A DNA stretch of 64,000 nt from Bradyrhizobium sp. JYMT SZCCT0180. GTDB lineage: Bacteria > Pseudomonadota > Alphaproteobacteria > Rhizobiales > Xanthobacteraceae. The DNA lies in contig NZ_JAFCLZ010000016.1 of NCBI RefSeq assembly GCF_018130165.1, positions 124,001 to 188,000 on the forward strand. The letters run 5' to 3'. Made by a program: the position numbers and the translations under genes. The notes below the pieces were generated by a model, which made no database searches, was not told the DNA's origin, and saw nothing but the letters and a program-made list of their open reading frames with translations. Shown piece after piece: positions 51,353 through 60,350 of this stretch. Positions within the stretch are counted from its first letter, which is position 1; each line of letters begins with the position of its first letter.

Positions 51353-53353
51353 TCAGAACTCGCCGTGCAAACGGCCCGAGAAGATCGAAACCGGGCCACG
51401 GTCGCCATTATAGGCGGGGTTTGCGATCAGCTGATAGTCGGCGGTGAAGGTGAAGGTCTTGTCGATCGCGAACGCGTAGTAGGTCTCGAAGATACGTTCA
51501 TTGCGGTAGTTGAGCCGGCCGTCGCCGATCAGGAGACCGAGGCCGCCCGCCGCCAGGAAGTCGCGATGGTCAGATGACAACCCGTTGACGGCGCCACCGA
51601 TGGCGAACGTGTCATTTGGACGGCCCCAATAGCTGCCCTTGACCGACAGTCCGGCGGAGACGCTGCGATCCACATCGGTGAACGACAGGATTTCGTTGCG
51701 CCCGTCGTTCCAGCTCGCGCGGGCGAACATCCCGACATCCCTGACGATCTGCTGTTCGGCGTTGATGTAGAATCCGTACTTGGTGTTGTCGCGCCGGATG
51801 CCGACGATGACGTCGTTGATCTCGAGCGTCGGGTCCGCCGCTGATATCCCCAGCGCGTTTCGGTAGCTGCCGGTGTTGCCGCGATTGCCGAAAATGCCGA
51901 GCCTGAGCTTGCCGGGTTGATCGAAGATCGTGTGACGCTCCTCGAACTCCACCACCGCACCGCCGGACTTGAACACGAGGACGTCGCTGTTGGGCGCGTT
52001 GGGGACCTGGAACAGGCCGGCGCGAATGGCCCAGTCCTTGCGGTTGAGTTCGACCACGGCGCCACGGGTGAAGCCGGGCAGGTCGGCGGGGAAATCGTAG
52101 GCCGCCGATGACCACATCGCCCAGTTCATGAAGTCGACGCGGGGGTCCTTGGCGTAGGAGTTGCCGTCAAAATAGTCGCCGACCGCAAAACGGCCGACCG
52201 TGACCGTGACGCGGTCGATGTCGCGCTTGCCCGCGAGTTGCATCGGACCGTCGGCGACATCTTCCTGTTCGCCGCCGAGGCCGAAGGTCTGGCGAAAGAC
52301 GTAGCGCTGCGGGCGATATTTCGGATAGGGCGCGCCGCCCTTCTGCGCTTCGCCGTTGGGGAAGCCGGCAAGTCCCAGCGTGCTGTTGAGGCCAAAACCC
52401 TGCGCCAGTTCGGGGTTGAAATAGAACTCGCCGCCCTGCCACAGCCGCCAGCCGAGAAACACATCCGCGGTCCATGTCTGGCGGCCCTGGCCGCCGCCCG
52501 GAAGACTGTTGGTGCCCTCATAGGGCGAGCGCATGCGCGGATAGGCCTGCGCGATGACCGTGGTCTGCCCGTGCACGTTCCAGTTTTTCGGCTCGGGAAG
52601 CGCGGTGCGTCCATCGACCGGTTTGGGGCCCGCCCAAGGCGGTGTCTCCCACAGCCGATAATTCAGGCCGAGCTTGAACAGGTGAATGTTGGGATCGACG
52701 TTGACGCGCGGCAATCCGACGTCGGTCAGGTCGTAGGTCCGCCGCGCCAGGTCGACGTAGTTGTATTCGGCCTTGGCGGTCCAGTTGCCGCCGACCGCCA
52801 CTTCGATGCCGAGGCCTGCGGTCCAGCCGACATGCGTGAGGTACCGCTTCGGCGGGATGATGACCCCGGTGTCGTTGAGGTTGACGTGGGTGCTTCCCCA
52901 AGCGATGCCGCCCGTGACGTAAGGCATCCACGTTCCCATCGCGTAGCCGACCCGGCCGCGCGCGGTTGCGATGTAATCGATGGTGCTGTTGAACGGAGCC
53001 GGCGCGAGCCGCGGAATGTCCACCGGGCTACCGAACGAAACGTCAGCCTCCACACCGAGCACGACCCTGTTTGCCAGCTGGTGGTTGTAGCCGGCCTGGT
53101 AGCCGCCGGTCAGTCCCGTGACGCTGTGCGGAAGGAACACGCCCTGCAAGGGCTCCGTGTTGGTGCCCGGGCCGAGGCTGCCGCTGCCGTAACCGACATG
53201 GCCGCCCACATAGAACCCGGTCCAGTTATAGACGGCCCTGAGCGCAGGCGCCTTGAGAGACAGATCAGCCGCCAGGACGGGACTGGCGAGCGTCATGGCG
53301 CCGACGGCGGCGCCAGCCAAAACATGCTGCAGGGATTGGCGGTACGAACCCAT
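51353..53353 (-). CDS. Outer-membrane porin: Omp25-like barrel fused to OprB-type carbohydrate porin
   Basis: A 666-residue outer-membrane protein with a signal peptide ending SPVLA. Residues about 25-215 resemble Omp25/31-type eight-stranded barrels (YNWTGFYVGGHVGYGSG, VGYAMGTWMPYVTGGIAWG). The rest matches the carbohydrate-selective porin OprB family (TWTADVFLGWRLWQGGEFYF, GLFQVPNAPNSDVLVF) and ends with an aromatic-containing strand and Phe. The upstream in-frame extension is basic and not signal-like, so I start at 53353. The fused architecture implies two barrels or one barrel with an accessory domain. It probably admits sugars or other small solutes. Confidence 0.87.
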   Translation of the reverse strand: MGSYRQSLQHVLAGAAVGAMTLASPVLAADLSLKAPALRAVYNWTGFYVGGHVGYGSGSLGPGTNTEPLQGVFLPHSVTGLTGGYQAGYNHQLANRVVLGVEADVSFGSPVDIPRLAPAPFNSTIDYIATARGRVGYAMGTWMPYVTGGIAWGSTHVNLNDTGVIIPPKRYLTHVGWTAGLGIEVAVGGNWTAKAEYNYVDLARRTYDLTDVGLPRVNVDPNIHLFKLGLNYRLWETPPWAGPKPVDGRTALPEPKNWNVHGQTTVIAQAYPRMRSPYEGTNSLPGGGQGRQTWTADVFLGWRLWQGGEFYFNPELAQGFGLNSTLGLAGFPNGEAQKGGAPYPKYRPQRYVFRQTFGLGGEQEDVADGPMQLAGKRDIDRVTVTVGRFAVGDYFDGNSYAKDPRVDFMNWAMWSSAAYDFPADLPGFTRGAVVELNRKDWAIRAGLFQVPNAPNSDVLVFKSGGAVVEFEERHTIFDQPGKLRLGIFGNRGNTGSYRNALGISAADPTLEINDVIVGIRRDNTKYGFYINAEQQIVRDVGMFARASWNDGRNEILSFTDVDRSVSAGLSVKGSYWGRPNDTFAIGGAVNGLSSDHRDFLAAGGLGLLIGDGRLNYRNERIFETYYAFAIDKTFTFTADYQLIANPAYNGDRGPVSIFSGRLHGEF

Positions 53354-53693
53354 GATGCGGCCTGTTCCAGCGCGAAGCGGGCTGCGGTCTCGTGCCATCA
53401 CTGCAAATTTGAACGCCTGCCGCCACCCAAGAAATGAAGTCATCAACCCCGCCGCCCCCGGTCGGCTTCTTCCCCGATTCGTCCGCTCAAAGCCAGATCG
53501 GGGAAAAGCACCATACACCCCCACTCCTAGTTGCAAGTAATTCGCAACAGAAACAAGTGGAGGTCGGTACTGGATGGCATTCTCACGTGACAGTTTTGTA
53601 ACGGCTCTCGGAGCGGGGGTGGGTGAGGGCGGACGCCGGTGTTTCGCGCCCGGCAGATCGCCTGCTAGGCTGCGCCGAAACGACGGAAATGCC

Positions 53694-54581
53694 ATGCGCC
53701 TGAGTGTCTCGATCGGAGTGTTTCTTGTGTTCGGGACGATAGCTGCGGCGATCGCAGAGCAGGATTTGAAATCCAAGGCCACCGACGCCACCGACACTGC
53801 CGTCGACGTCGAACTGGTGATCGGAACCGACGTCTCCTACTCGATGGACACGAAAGCGCTCGCTGCGCAACGCGAGGCCTACGCGGAGGCCATCGTCTCG
53901 CAAGCATTCCTTGAATCCGTCGCGGCAGGGCCGAATAAAAAGATTGCGATCACCTATTTCGAATGGTCGGCGTTCCGCGACCAGCGGCTTCTCGTTCCCT
54001 GGCGGGTGATCGATGGCCTGGAATCGGCCTCGGCGGTGGCCGCGGAGATCGCGAAAACGCCGATACGGCGGGGTACGCAGACCTCGATCTCCGCCGCAAT
54101 CAATTTCGCGATTCCGCTATTTGATGCAAATCCCTATCGCGGGCTGCGGCGCCTGATCGATATTACCGGAGACGGGCCGAACACTGTCGGCGGCCCGGTC
54201 GCCGATGCGCGCGATGCGGCGTTGGCGAAGGGCATTGCCATCAACGGCCTTGCCATCATGGCCAAGCAGCAGCCGAACGTTATGGATATCGCCGACCTCG
54301 ATTTGTATTACGAGGATTGCGTGATTGGCGGGCCGGGCGCGTTCGTCGTCGCCAACAAGGTCGAGGACGAACTCAAGGAGGCGGTCCGCACCAAGCTCAT
54401 TCGTGAGATCAGGGGACCGGCGCAGGATCAGAAGATCGTTCCGGCCACCGAGAAACAAACCCGGGTCTCCTGCTTGATCGGCGAGCAGATGTGGCAGGAG
54501 CGCTGGGGCCGCCCGTTCGAGCAGAGCCCGAAATGCCCTGATCCCACCAAAATGTGCGGGACGATCCCGCCAAGGGGCTAG
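53694..54581 (+). CDS. DUF1194 von Willebrand factor A-domain secreted protein
   Basis: A 295-residue exported protein with a signal peptide ending AAAIA. The single VWA domain of the DUF1194 type begins VDVELVIGTDVSYSMDTK, in which DVSYS supplies the metal-ion-dependent adhesion site (D-x-S-x-S). A conserved Asp follows in LIDITGDGPN. The C-terminal tail has several cysteines. The ATG at 53694 starts directly at the signal peptide; the longer frame is not signal-like. Function of the family is unknown; VWA domains bind proteins. Confidence 0.82.
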   Translation: MRLSVSIGVFLVFGTIAAAIAEQDLKSKATDATDTAVDVELVIGTDVSYSMDTKALAAQREAYAEAIVSQAFLESVAAGPNKKIAITYFEWSAFRDQRLLVPWRVIDGLESASAVAAEIAKTPIRRGTQTSISAAINFAIPLFDANPYRGLRRLIDITGDGPNTVGGPVADARDAALAKGIAINGLAIMAKQQPNVMDIADLDLYYEDCVIGGPGAFVVANKVEDELKEAVRTKLIREIRGPAQDQKIVPATEKQTRVSCLIGEQMWQERWGRPFEQSPKCPDPTKMCGTIPPRG

Positions 54582-54593
54582 CTGAAATGGTCC

Positions 54594-54631
54594 AAAAAAA
54601 TGACCCGCCCGGGGGGACAGCCGGGCGGGTC
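54594..54631 (-). terminator. Rho-independent terminator for the creatininase-family gene
   Basis: An 11-bp perfect GC-rich stem (GACCCGCCCGG at 54602-54612, CCGGGCGGGTC at 54621-54631) is followed on the minus strand by seven T residues (54600-54594). It lies 168 bases past the creatininase stop. On the plus strand the same hairpin follows the DUF1194 gene but has no T tract. Confidence 0.8.
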
Positions 54632-54798
54632 GGTTCGGCACAGGGTGGATGAGGCGCCATGCCGGACAGGGAACCACGAGAGCAACCGTGAGGCGGTCAT
54701 CGTGGTCCGCACCCAGTTGGACGGCGCCATCCCGATTCCGGTTCGAACGAAGTTTGGGGAATCCGGACTGGAGATTATTCGGCAGTCAATACAGTCGC

Positions 54799-55620
54799 TT
54801 AGAGGATAAAATCCGGGCCACTCGCCAGCCTCTTCACGTCGAATTTATCGACATCGTCAAGCAATTCGCAGAACGCGCGGGCGCCGTGATCGAGCAGCTT
54901 TTCGCCCTTTTCAGCGGTAGCCTGGGTAGCGTCGCCGACGGCGCCGCTGCCGTGCAGGTCCTGCGCCTGCCAGGCGAATGGTACGGGCCGATGCGCCGAC
55001 AGCCAGCGGTGATCCTTTTCCATCGCGATGCTGCTCGGGTGAAAATCGATGATCGCCTCCTGGCGCACGGTGTGCGGATATCGCGCCAGCATGATCGAGG
55101 TTTCAACCGCGCCGCCATGGATGCCGTGGCGCAGTTCTTCCGCCGGGAACAGTCCGTCCGGGACGCCGAAGCGCGACCAGCTGGTGGTGACCACAAGCAG
55201 TCCATGCTGTGCGCGGAGATCCTGCGCGACCAGTGTCATCGCCGCGCTGTTGCCGCCATGGCTCGTCACCATCACGAGCTTCCTGACGCCGGCGCGCGCG
55301 ACGCTTTCGCCGAGCGCCATCCAGCTCTTCAGCGCGATTTCAGTGGGCAGCGTCAGCGTGCCCGGATAATCGATATGTTCGGTGGAAATCCCAACCGGCT
55401 GCAGCGGCAGGAACGTGACCGGAACGCTCACCGGCAGCAGCTCGCGGACCCGCGCCAGATAGGCCTCGCCGATCATGACATCGGTACCGAGCGGCAAATG
55501 CGGGCCGTGCTGTTCGGTTGCCGCCAGCGGCAGCACCGCGATCCAGCGCTCGGGGCCGCTGGCTGCGATCTCGGGCCAGTGGATGTCGGTCCAGTTGCGG
55601 GGCGGAACAGGCGAAGTCAT
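54799..55620 (-). CDS. Creatininase family amidohydrolase
   Basis: Metal-dependent amidohydrolase of 273 residues. The ligand motif E36-Q-H38-G-P-H41-L-P-L-G-T-D47 is intact. The conserved SHGGN loop and the HGIHGGAVETSIML segment with His and Glu complete the binuclear site. Besides creatinine, family members act on formamides and in cofactor pathways (MftE, ArfB). Divergent from the NMT1-type importer (135 bases between starts), it may act on the imported compound. Confidence 0.9.
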   Translation of the reverse strand: MTSPVPPRNWTDIHWPEIAASGPERWIAVLPLAATEQHGPHLPLGTDVMIGEAYLARVRELLPVSVPVTFLPLQPVGISTEHIDYPGTLTLPTEIALKSWMALGESVARAGVRKLVMVTSHGGNSAAMTLVAQDLRAQHGLLVVTTSWSRFGVPDGLFPAEELRHGIHGGAVETSIMLARYPHTVRQEAIIDFHPSSIAMEKDHRWLSAHRPVPFAWQAQDLHGSGAVGDATQATAEKGEKLLDHGARAFCELLDDVDKFDVKRLASGPDFIL

Positions 55621-55755
55621 CGAGCCAAGCGTTTCTTTGAATGGATTTGCAGGGTAGTTTGTTAGTCAACCAGGGACGATATCTCCCTCCTTGGGGGCGT
55701 GATCCACGTCCACACCCTCCTTATCATGGGCCAGAATGATCGACGGAGTCCAACC

Positions 55756-56775
55756 ATGAACCCGGCCTTTTTGCCGCGAACGTTAACCGCAGCCCTATTG
55801 GCGCTGGTGGCCGCGCTGGCGCCAGCGCGCGGGCAGACCCTCGACAAGGTCTCGTTTGGAACCAACTGGGTCGCGGAAGCCGAGCATGGCGGCTTCTTCC
55901 AGGCCGTCGCCGACGGCACCTACAAGAATTACGGGCTTGACGTCACCATCGTGCCTGGTGGCCCCAACAGCAACAACCGCATGCTGCTGATCGCCGGCAA
56001 GCTCGACTTCTTCATGAGCGCGAACACGCTGCAATCCTTCGATGCCGTCACCAACAAGGTGCCGCTGGTGGCGGTCGCCGCCATCTTCCAGAAGGATCCG
56101 CAGGTCTTTCTGACCCATCCGGAATTCAAGATCGGCAAACTCGAAGACCTCAAGCCGCTGACGCTGCTGGTGTCGAAGGAAGGCGTCGCAAGCTATTTCC
56201 AGTGGCTGAAGTCCGAGTATGGGTTTAGCGAGAGCAAGGTCAAACCCTACACCTTCAATTCGCAGCCATTCATCGTGAACAAGCAAAGCGCGATGCAGGG
56301 CTACGTCACCTCCGAGCCGTACGCGGTCGAAAAGGCCGCTGGCTTCAAGCCGAACGTGGTGCTGCTGGCCGATTACGGCTTCAACGCCTATTCGACCCTG
56401 ATCGAGACCCGCACCGAGATCGTCGACAAGAAGCCCGACCTGGTGCAGCGCTTCGTCGATGCGTCCATGATCGGCTGGTACAACTATCTCTACGGCGACA
56501 ACACGCCGGGCAATGCCATGATCAAGAAGCTCAATCCGGAAATGACCGATGAGTTGCTGAAATATTCCACGGCCAAGATGAAGGAATACGGCATCGTCGA
56601 TTCCGGCGAGACCTTGAAGGACGGCATCGGCGCCATGACCGATGCGCGCGTCGCCAGCTTCTTCGACAAGATGGTGCGCGCCGGCGTGGTCCGCCGCGAT
56701 ATCGACTACCGCCAGGCCTATACGCTGCGCTTCATCAACAAGGGCGTCGGCCTCAATCTGCGGCCGAAGAACTAG
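55756..56775 (+). CDS. ABC transporter substrate-binding protein (NMT1/THI5-like)
   Basis: Periplasmic binding protein of 339 residues with a signal peptide ending APARG/Q. The body opens VSFGTNWVAEAEHGGFFQAV, the segment typical of NMT1/THI5-like proteins, then YKNYGLDVTIVPGGP. Such proteins bind pyrimidine thiamine precursors (ThiY) or other heterocycles and aromatics. GGAG before the ATG at 55756 decides the start. It heads an operon with ATPase, permease and a 2-hydroxyacid dehydrogenase. Confidence 0.9.
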   Translation: MNPAFLPRTLTAALLALVAALAPARGQTLDKVSFGTNWVAEAEHGGFFQAVADGTYKNYGLDVTIVPGGPNSNNRMLLIAGKLDFFMSANTLQSFDAVTNKVPLVAVAAIFQKDPQVFLTHPEFKIGKLEDLKPLTLLVSKEGVASYFQWLKSEYGFSESKVKPYTFNSQPFIVNKQSAMQGYVTSEPYAVEKAAGFKPNVVLLADYGFNAYSTLIETRTEIVDKKPDLVQRFVDASMIGWYNYLYGDNTPGNAMIKKLNPEMTDELLKYSTAKMKEYGIVDSGETLKDGIGAMTDARVASFFDKMVRAGVVRRDIDYRQAYTLRFINKGVGLNLRPKN

Positions 56776-56780
56776 GCGTG

Positions 56781-57581
56781 ATGGCCGGACCCGCTTTGTC
56801 TGAAGCCGATGCGATGGCGGTGAGCCTTGGTGCCGTCACCAAGGTCTATGACAATGGTGTGGCCGCGCTTGGACCGCTCGACCTCGACGTCAGGCGCGGC
56901 GAATTCGTCTCCTTGCTCGGCCCCTCCGGCTGCGGCAAATCCACCGCCTTGCGGCTGATTGCGGGACTGACCACGCCGAGTTCAGGTGTGGTCGGCGTTT
57001 CGCAACGCGCGAACGAAACCCGTGCGGGTCATGCCATCGGCTTTGTGTTTCAGGAGCCGACCCTGATGCCGTGGGCCAGCGTGCAGGACAATGTCCGGCT
57101 GCCGCTGAAGCTTGCCGGCATGCCGGCGACGGAAGCGGACAGGCGGATCAGCGAGGCGCTGGCGCAGGTGGCCCTGTCGGAGTTCGCCGCTGCATACCCG
57201 CGCGAATTGTCCGGCGGCATGAAGATGCGGGTATCGCTGGCGCGGGCGCTGGTCACCCGTCCGGATATTCTGTTGATGGACGAGCCGTTCGCCGCACTCG
57301 ACGAGATCACCCGCTTCCGTCTCAACAACGATCTCCTGGAGCTGTGGCGCAAGCTGAATATGACGGTCATCTTCGTCACCCATTCGGTGTTCGAGTCGGT
57401 GTATCTGTCGCAGCGCGTGGTCGTGATGTCGTCACGGCCGGGGCGCGTCAGCGCCGAGTTTCGCATCGACACGCCGGAGCCGCGGGTCGAGGACTTCCGG
57501 ATGTCGGCTTCCTATGCCGCCTATTGCCGCGAGGTCTCACAAGCGCTGGTGCCCTCCTATTCGGGGCTAACAAGCGCATGA
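56781..57581 (+). CDS. ABC transporter ATP-binding protein (NMT1-type importer)
   Basis: ATPase of 266 residues. Walker A is GPSGCGKST, the Q-loop is FQEPTLMPWASV, the signature is LSGGMKMRVSLARAL, Walker B is ILLMDEPFAALD, and the H-loop is VTHSVFESV. The LMPW Q-loop places it in the nitrate/taurine/pyrimidine subfamily. It starts 5 bases after the binding-protein stop (a GTG three bases earlier is also possible) and overlaps the permease start as ATGA. Confidence 0.93.
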   Translation: MAGPALSEADAMAVSLGAVTKVYDNGVAALGPLDLDVRRGEFVSLLGPSGCGKSTALRLIAGLTTPSSGVVGVSQRANETRAGHAIGFVFQEPTLMPWASVQDNVRLPLKLAGMPATEADRRISEALAQVALSEFAAAYPRELSGGMKMRVSLARALVTRPDILLMDEPFAALDEITRFRLNNDLLELWRKLNMTVIFVTHSVFESVYLSQRVVVMSSRPGRVSAEFRIDTPEPRVEDFRMSASYAAYCREVSQALVPSYSGLTSA

Positions 57582-58366
57582 GTTCTTCACGGGATTTTGT
57601 TCGCTTTTTGCTACCCGTCGTGGTGCTCGCCGCCGGCATCGCGTTGTGGGAACTGGTGGTGCGCGTCAACGACATCCAGCCCTATGTGCTGCCGGGGCCG
57701 TCAGCGGTGTTCCAGACGCTGGTGGCGGACTGGCCGGTGCTGTCGGAATCCCTCGGCGTCACCTTGCTGACCACGCTGGAAGGATTCGTCGCCGCCGCCA
57801 TCGGCGGCGTCGCGCTGGCGCTGTTGTTCAATCAATCGAAATGGCTGGAATATTCGCTGTTTCCCTATGCAGTGATCCTGCAGGTCACGCCCGTGATCGC
57901 GATCGCGCCATTGCTATTGATCTATCTGCAGCAACAGACCGCGGTGATCGTTTGCGCCTGGATCGTCGCCTTCTTTCCGGTGCTGTCCAACACCACGCTC
58001 GGGCTCAATTCGGTCGACCGCAATCTGGCCGGCCTGTTCAGCCTCTATGGCGCGTCGCGGCTGCAGACGCTGCGGTACCTGAAATTGCCAGCAGCATTGC
58101 CCTATATTCTCGGTGGATTGCGGATCGCGGGCGGACTATCCCTGATTGGCGCCGTGGTCGCCGAAATCGCGGCCGGCACGGCGGGCGCGGGCTCGGGCCT
58201 CGCGTTCCGTATTGCCGAGTCCGGTTACCGTCTCAACATTCCCCGAATGTTCGCCGCTCTGCTGTTGCTCTCCGTCGCCGGGATTGTCATCTATGGCCTG
58301 CTGGCGCTAATTTCGCATCTGGTACTGCGGCGCTGGCATGAAAGCGCGCTTCGAAAGGAAAACTGA
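57578..58366 (+). CDS. ABC transporter permease (NMT1-type importer)
   Basis: Permease of 262 residues with about six transmembrane helices. The EAA loop is seen as NSVDRNLAGLFSLYGASRLQTL. The start overlaps the ATPase stop by 4 bases (ATGA) and its stop overlaps the next start (TGATG), so four genes are translationally chained. It completes the importer. Confidence 0.92.
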   Translation: MSSSRDFVRFLLPVVVLAAGIALWELVVRVNDIQPYVLPGPSAVFQTLVADWPVLSESLGVTLLTTLEGFVAAAIGGVALALLFNQSKWLEYSLFPYAVILQVTPVIAIAPLLLIYLQQQTAVIVCAWIVAFFPVLSNTTLGLNSVDRNLAGLFSLYGASRLQTLRYLKLPAALPYILGGLRIAGGLSLIGAVVAEIAAGTAGAGSGLAFRIAESGYRLNIPRMFAALLLLSVAGIVIYGLLALISHLVLRRWHESALRKEN

Positions 58367-59355
58367 TGGCTGCCGGGAATATTTCGTCCGAAAAGATCGA
58401 TTTGCTGGTCTATGGGCCAATCAGGCCGATCCTCGAAAACGGCTTCTCCGACCAATATGTACTGCACAAGGCGGAGAGCCGGGCGGATCTCGAACGGCTG
58501 ACGCCGGACGTGCTGGCCAAGACCCGCGGCATGGCGGTGACCTATCATTCGGTGCCGGCCGACGCCAAGGCGTTGTCACATTTTCCCAAGCTCGAAATCA
58601 TCGCCAGCTTCGGCGTCGGCTACGACCACGTCGATTGCAACTATTCGCGCGAACACAATGTGGTGGTCACCAACACGCCCGACGTGCTGACCGAAGAGGT
58701 CGCCGACGTCGCGATGGGGCTGTTGATCTCGACCTTGCGCGAATTCGTCAAGGCCGACCGCTATCTGCGTTCGGGCCTGTGGCAGACGCAGAATTATCCG
58801 CTCAGCGTCGGCTCGCTGCGCGACCGCAAGGTCGGCATCGTCGGCATGGGTCGCATCGGCCAGGCCATCGGCCGCCGGCTCGAAGCCTCGCTGGTGCCGG
58901 TATCCTATCATTCGCGCAATCCGTCATCGGCCGTCTCCTACAAGCACTATGGCGACCTGATGGAGATGGCGAAGGCGGTCGATACGCTGATCGTGATCGT
59001 GCCCGGCGGCGCCTCTACCGCGAAGATGATCAACGCCGACGTCCTCAAGGCGCTCGGTCCGCGCGGCGTGCTGATCAACGTCGCGCGCGGTTCCGTGGTC
59101 GATGAGGAGGCGCTGGTCGCCGCGCTGAAGTCAGGCACAATCCTGGCCGCGGGCCTCGACGTGTTCGCCAAGGAGCCGAGCGTGCCGGATGAACTGAAGG
59201 CGATGCAAAATGTCGTGCTGCTGCCACATATCGGCTCAGCCTCGGTGGTAACGCGCAATGCGATGGATCAGCTCGTGGTCGATAACATCAAGAACTGGTT
59301 TGCCGGCAAGGCGCCGCTGACGCCGGTACCGGAAACGCCGGTGAAGGGGCGCTGA
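58366..59355 (+). CDS. D-2-hydroxyacid dehydrogenase (glyoxylate/hydroxypyruvate reductase-like)
   Basis: NAD(P)-dependent enzyme of 329 residues. The Rossmann motif is GMGRIGQAIGRR, the substrate Arg is in NVARGSVVDEEAL, the catalytic Glu is in the following LDVFAKEPSVPDEL segment and the His is in LLPHIGSAS. All catalytic residues are present. SYHSRNPSS after strand 2 (Arg) suggests NADPH preference. Being coupled to the importer permease, it probably reduces a 2-oxo acid derived from the imported compound or its degradation; that is inference. Confidence 0.92.
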   Translation: MAAGNISSEKIDLLVYGPIRPILENGFSDQYVLHKAESRADLERLTPDVLAKTRGMAVTYHSVPADAKALSHFPKLEIIASFGVGYDHVDCNYSREHNVVVTNTPDVLTEEVADVAMGLLISTLREFVKADRYLRSGLWQTQNYPLSVGSLRDRKVGIVGMGRIGQAIGRRLEASLVPVSYHSRNPSSAVSYKHYGDLMEMAKAVDTLIVIVPGGASTAKMINADVLKALGPRGVLINVARGSVVDEEALVAALKSGTILAAGLDVFAKEPSVPDELKAMQNVVLLPHIGSASVVTRNAMDQLVVDNIKNWFAGKAPLTPVPETPVKGR

Positions 59356-59361
59356 TGCAAG

Positions 59362-59465
59362 TCAGAGCGTTTTCCAGCGAAGTGGTCCCGGTTCGCGTCA
59401 AGAAAACGCGTCAAAATAAAGAATCCAGAGCTCCGTTTCGATTTAATCGAAACGGAAAAGGCTCC
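59362..59465. repeat. Dispersed repeat with a terminal palindrome (GAGCGTTTTCCAGCGAAGTGG type)
   Basis: This sequence starts AGAGCGTTTTCCAGCG, runs through CCGGTTCGCGTCAAGAAAAC and ends in the palindrome TCCGTTTCGATT/AATCGAAACGGA (59432-59443, 59445-59456). From memory, this element type is frequent between genes in Bradyrhizobium and relatives. It overlaps the longest version of the next reading frame and so argues for a downstream start. Confidence 0.7.
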
Positions 59466-59489
59466 TGCCGCCCAGGTGTCGCGGTTGCG

Positions 59490-60173
59490 GTGCTATCAGC
59501 GCTGCTCGCCGTTCTGCTTGTTCCTGGATCGCCCGCGTGGTCGCAGGCGGCTCCGAGCCTGCAGAAAGACATGGTCGGCCAGTGGGAGCTTGCGACTACC
59601 GAGCGCAGCAAGACCTGCGTCGTGACGCTCAAATCCGATACGACGCCGCAAGGCCTGAAGCTCGAACTTGAGCCGAACTGCGCGGCGGCGCTGCCCTTCA
59701 CCAAGGATATCACCGCCTGGAGTATCAAGGGCCTCGGCGACATCGTGCGGATGCAGGATGTCGCCGGCCAGCCGGTGATCGATTTCACCGAAGTCGAGAG
59801 TGGCATTTTCGAAGGGCTGCGGACCGGCGAGGGCGTCTACATCCTGCAGAATCTCGCAGCCGCCCGCTCGCTCGCCAAATCGATGGACCAGATGATCGGC
59901 GACTGGTCGATGGTGCGCGGCAACGGCAAGGCGATCTGCGGCCTGACGCTCACCAACACCGAGGCGACAGGCGATAATTTCCAGGTATTTTTGAAGCCGC
60001 GCTGCGATCCCGCGGTGGCCGCGTTCGCGCCCAACCAGTGGCGGCTCGATCACGGCCGGATGATACTGATGTCGGCCAGCGGCCAGACCTGGCAGTTCGA
60101 GGCCGATGACAATGCGCAATGGCGTCGGGTGCCCGACAGCGCCGATCCCCTGATCATGATCCGGGGGCAGTAG
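59490..60173 (+). CDS. Exported protein with two AprI/Inh-type protease-inhibitor domains
   Basis: About 227 residues. A signal peptide (LSALLAVLLVPGSPAWS) is followed by two homologous eight-strand Inh-like domains. The first begins MVGQWELATTERSKTCVVTL and the second MIGDWSMVRGNGKAICGLTL; each has a two-cysteine pair. Single-domain Inh proteins inhibit serralysin-type metalloproteases in the periplasm or act as Omp19-like lipoproteins. A GTG at 59490 opens directly into the signal sequence; an ATG at 59355 overlapping the dehydrogenase stop is possible, but its N-terminus would be encoded by a dispersed repeat. No protease gene is adjacent. Confidence 0.75.
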   Translation: MLSALLAVLLVPGSPAWSQAAPSLQKDMVGQWELATTERSKTCVVTLKSDTTPQGLKLELEPNCAAALPFTKDITAWSIKGLGDIVRMQDVAGQPVIDFTEVESGIFEGLRTGEGVYILQNLAAARSLAKSMDQMIGDWSMVRGNGKAICGLTLTNTEATGDNFQVFLKPRCDPAVAAFAPNQWRLDHGRMILMSASGQTWQFEADDNAQWRRVPDSADPLIMIRGQ

Positions 60174-60350
60174 GCACCATCCGCGCCGGCCACGACGACA
60201 GGAGGGTCCGGCGGAACCTTTTCGCTGTCGCCGCCTTTCTTCGAACCACCAAGCCACAGCGATCACCAATTGGTGTCGCCAGGTCCCGCGTACGCGGTCC
60301 AATCGTGTGGAAGCTGAGCCGCGGCGGGCCGGGAACCGTAGGAATCGGTC

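Noticed and set aside
54735..54760. Second T-arm-like string (GGTTCGAAC)
   Set aside because: The surrounding bases do not fold into a cloverleaf.
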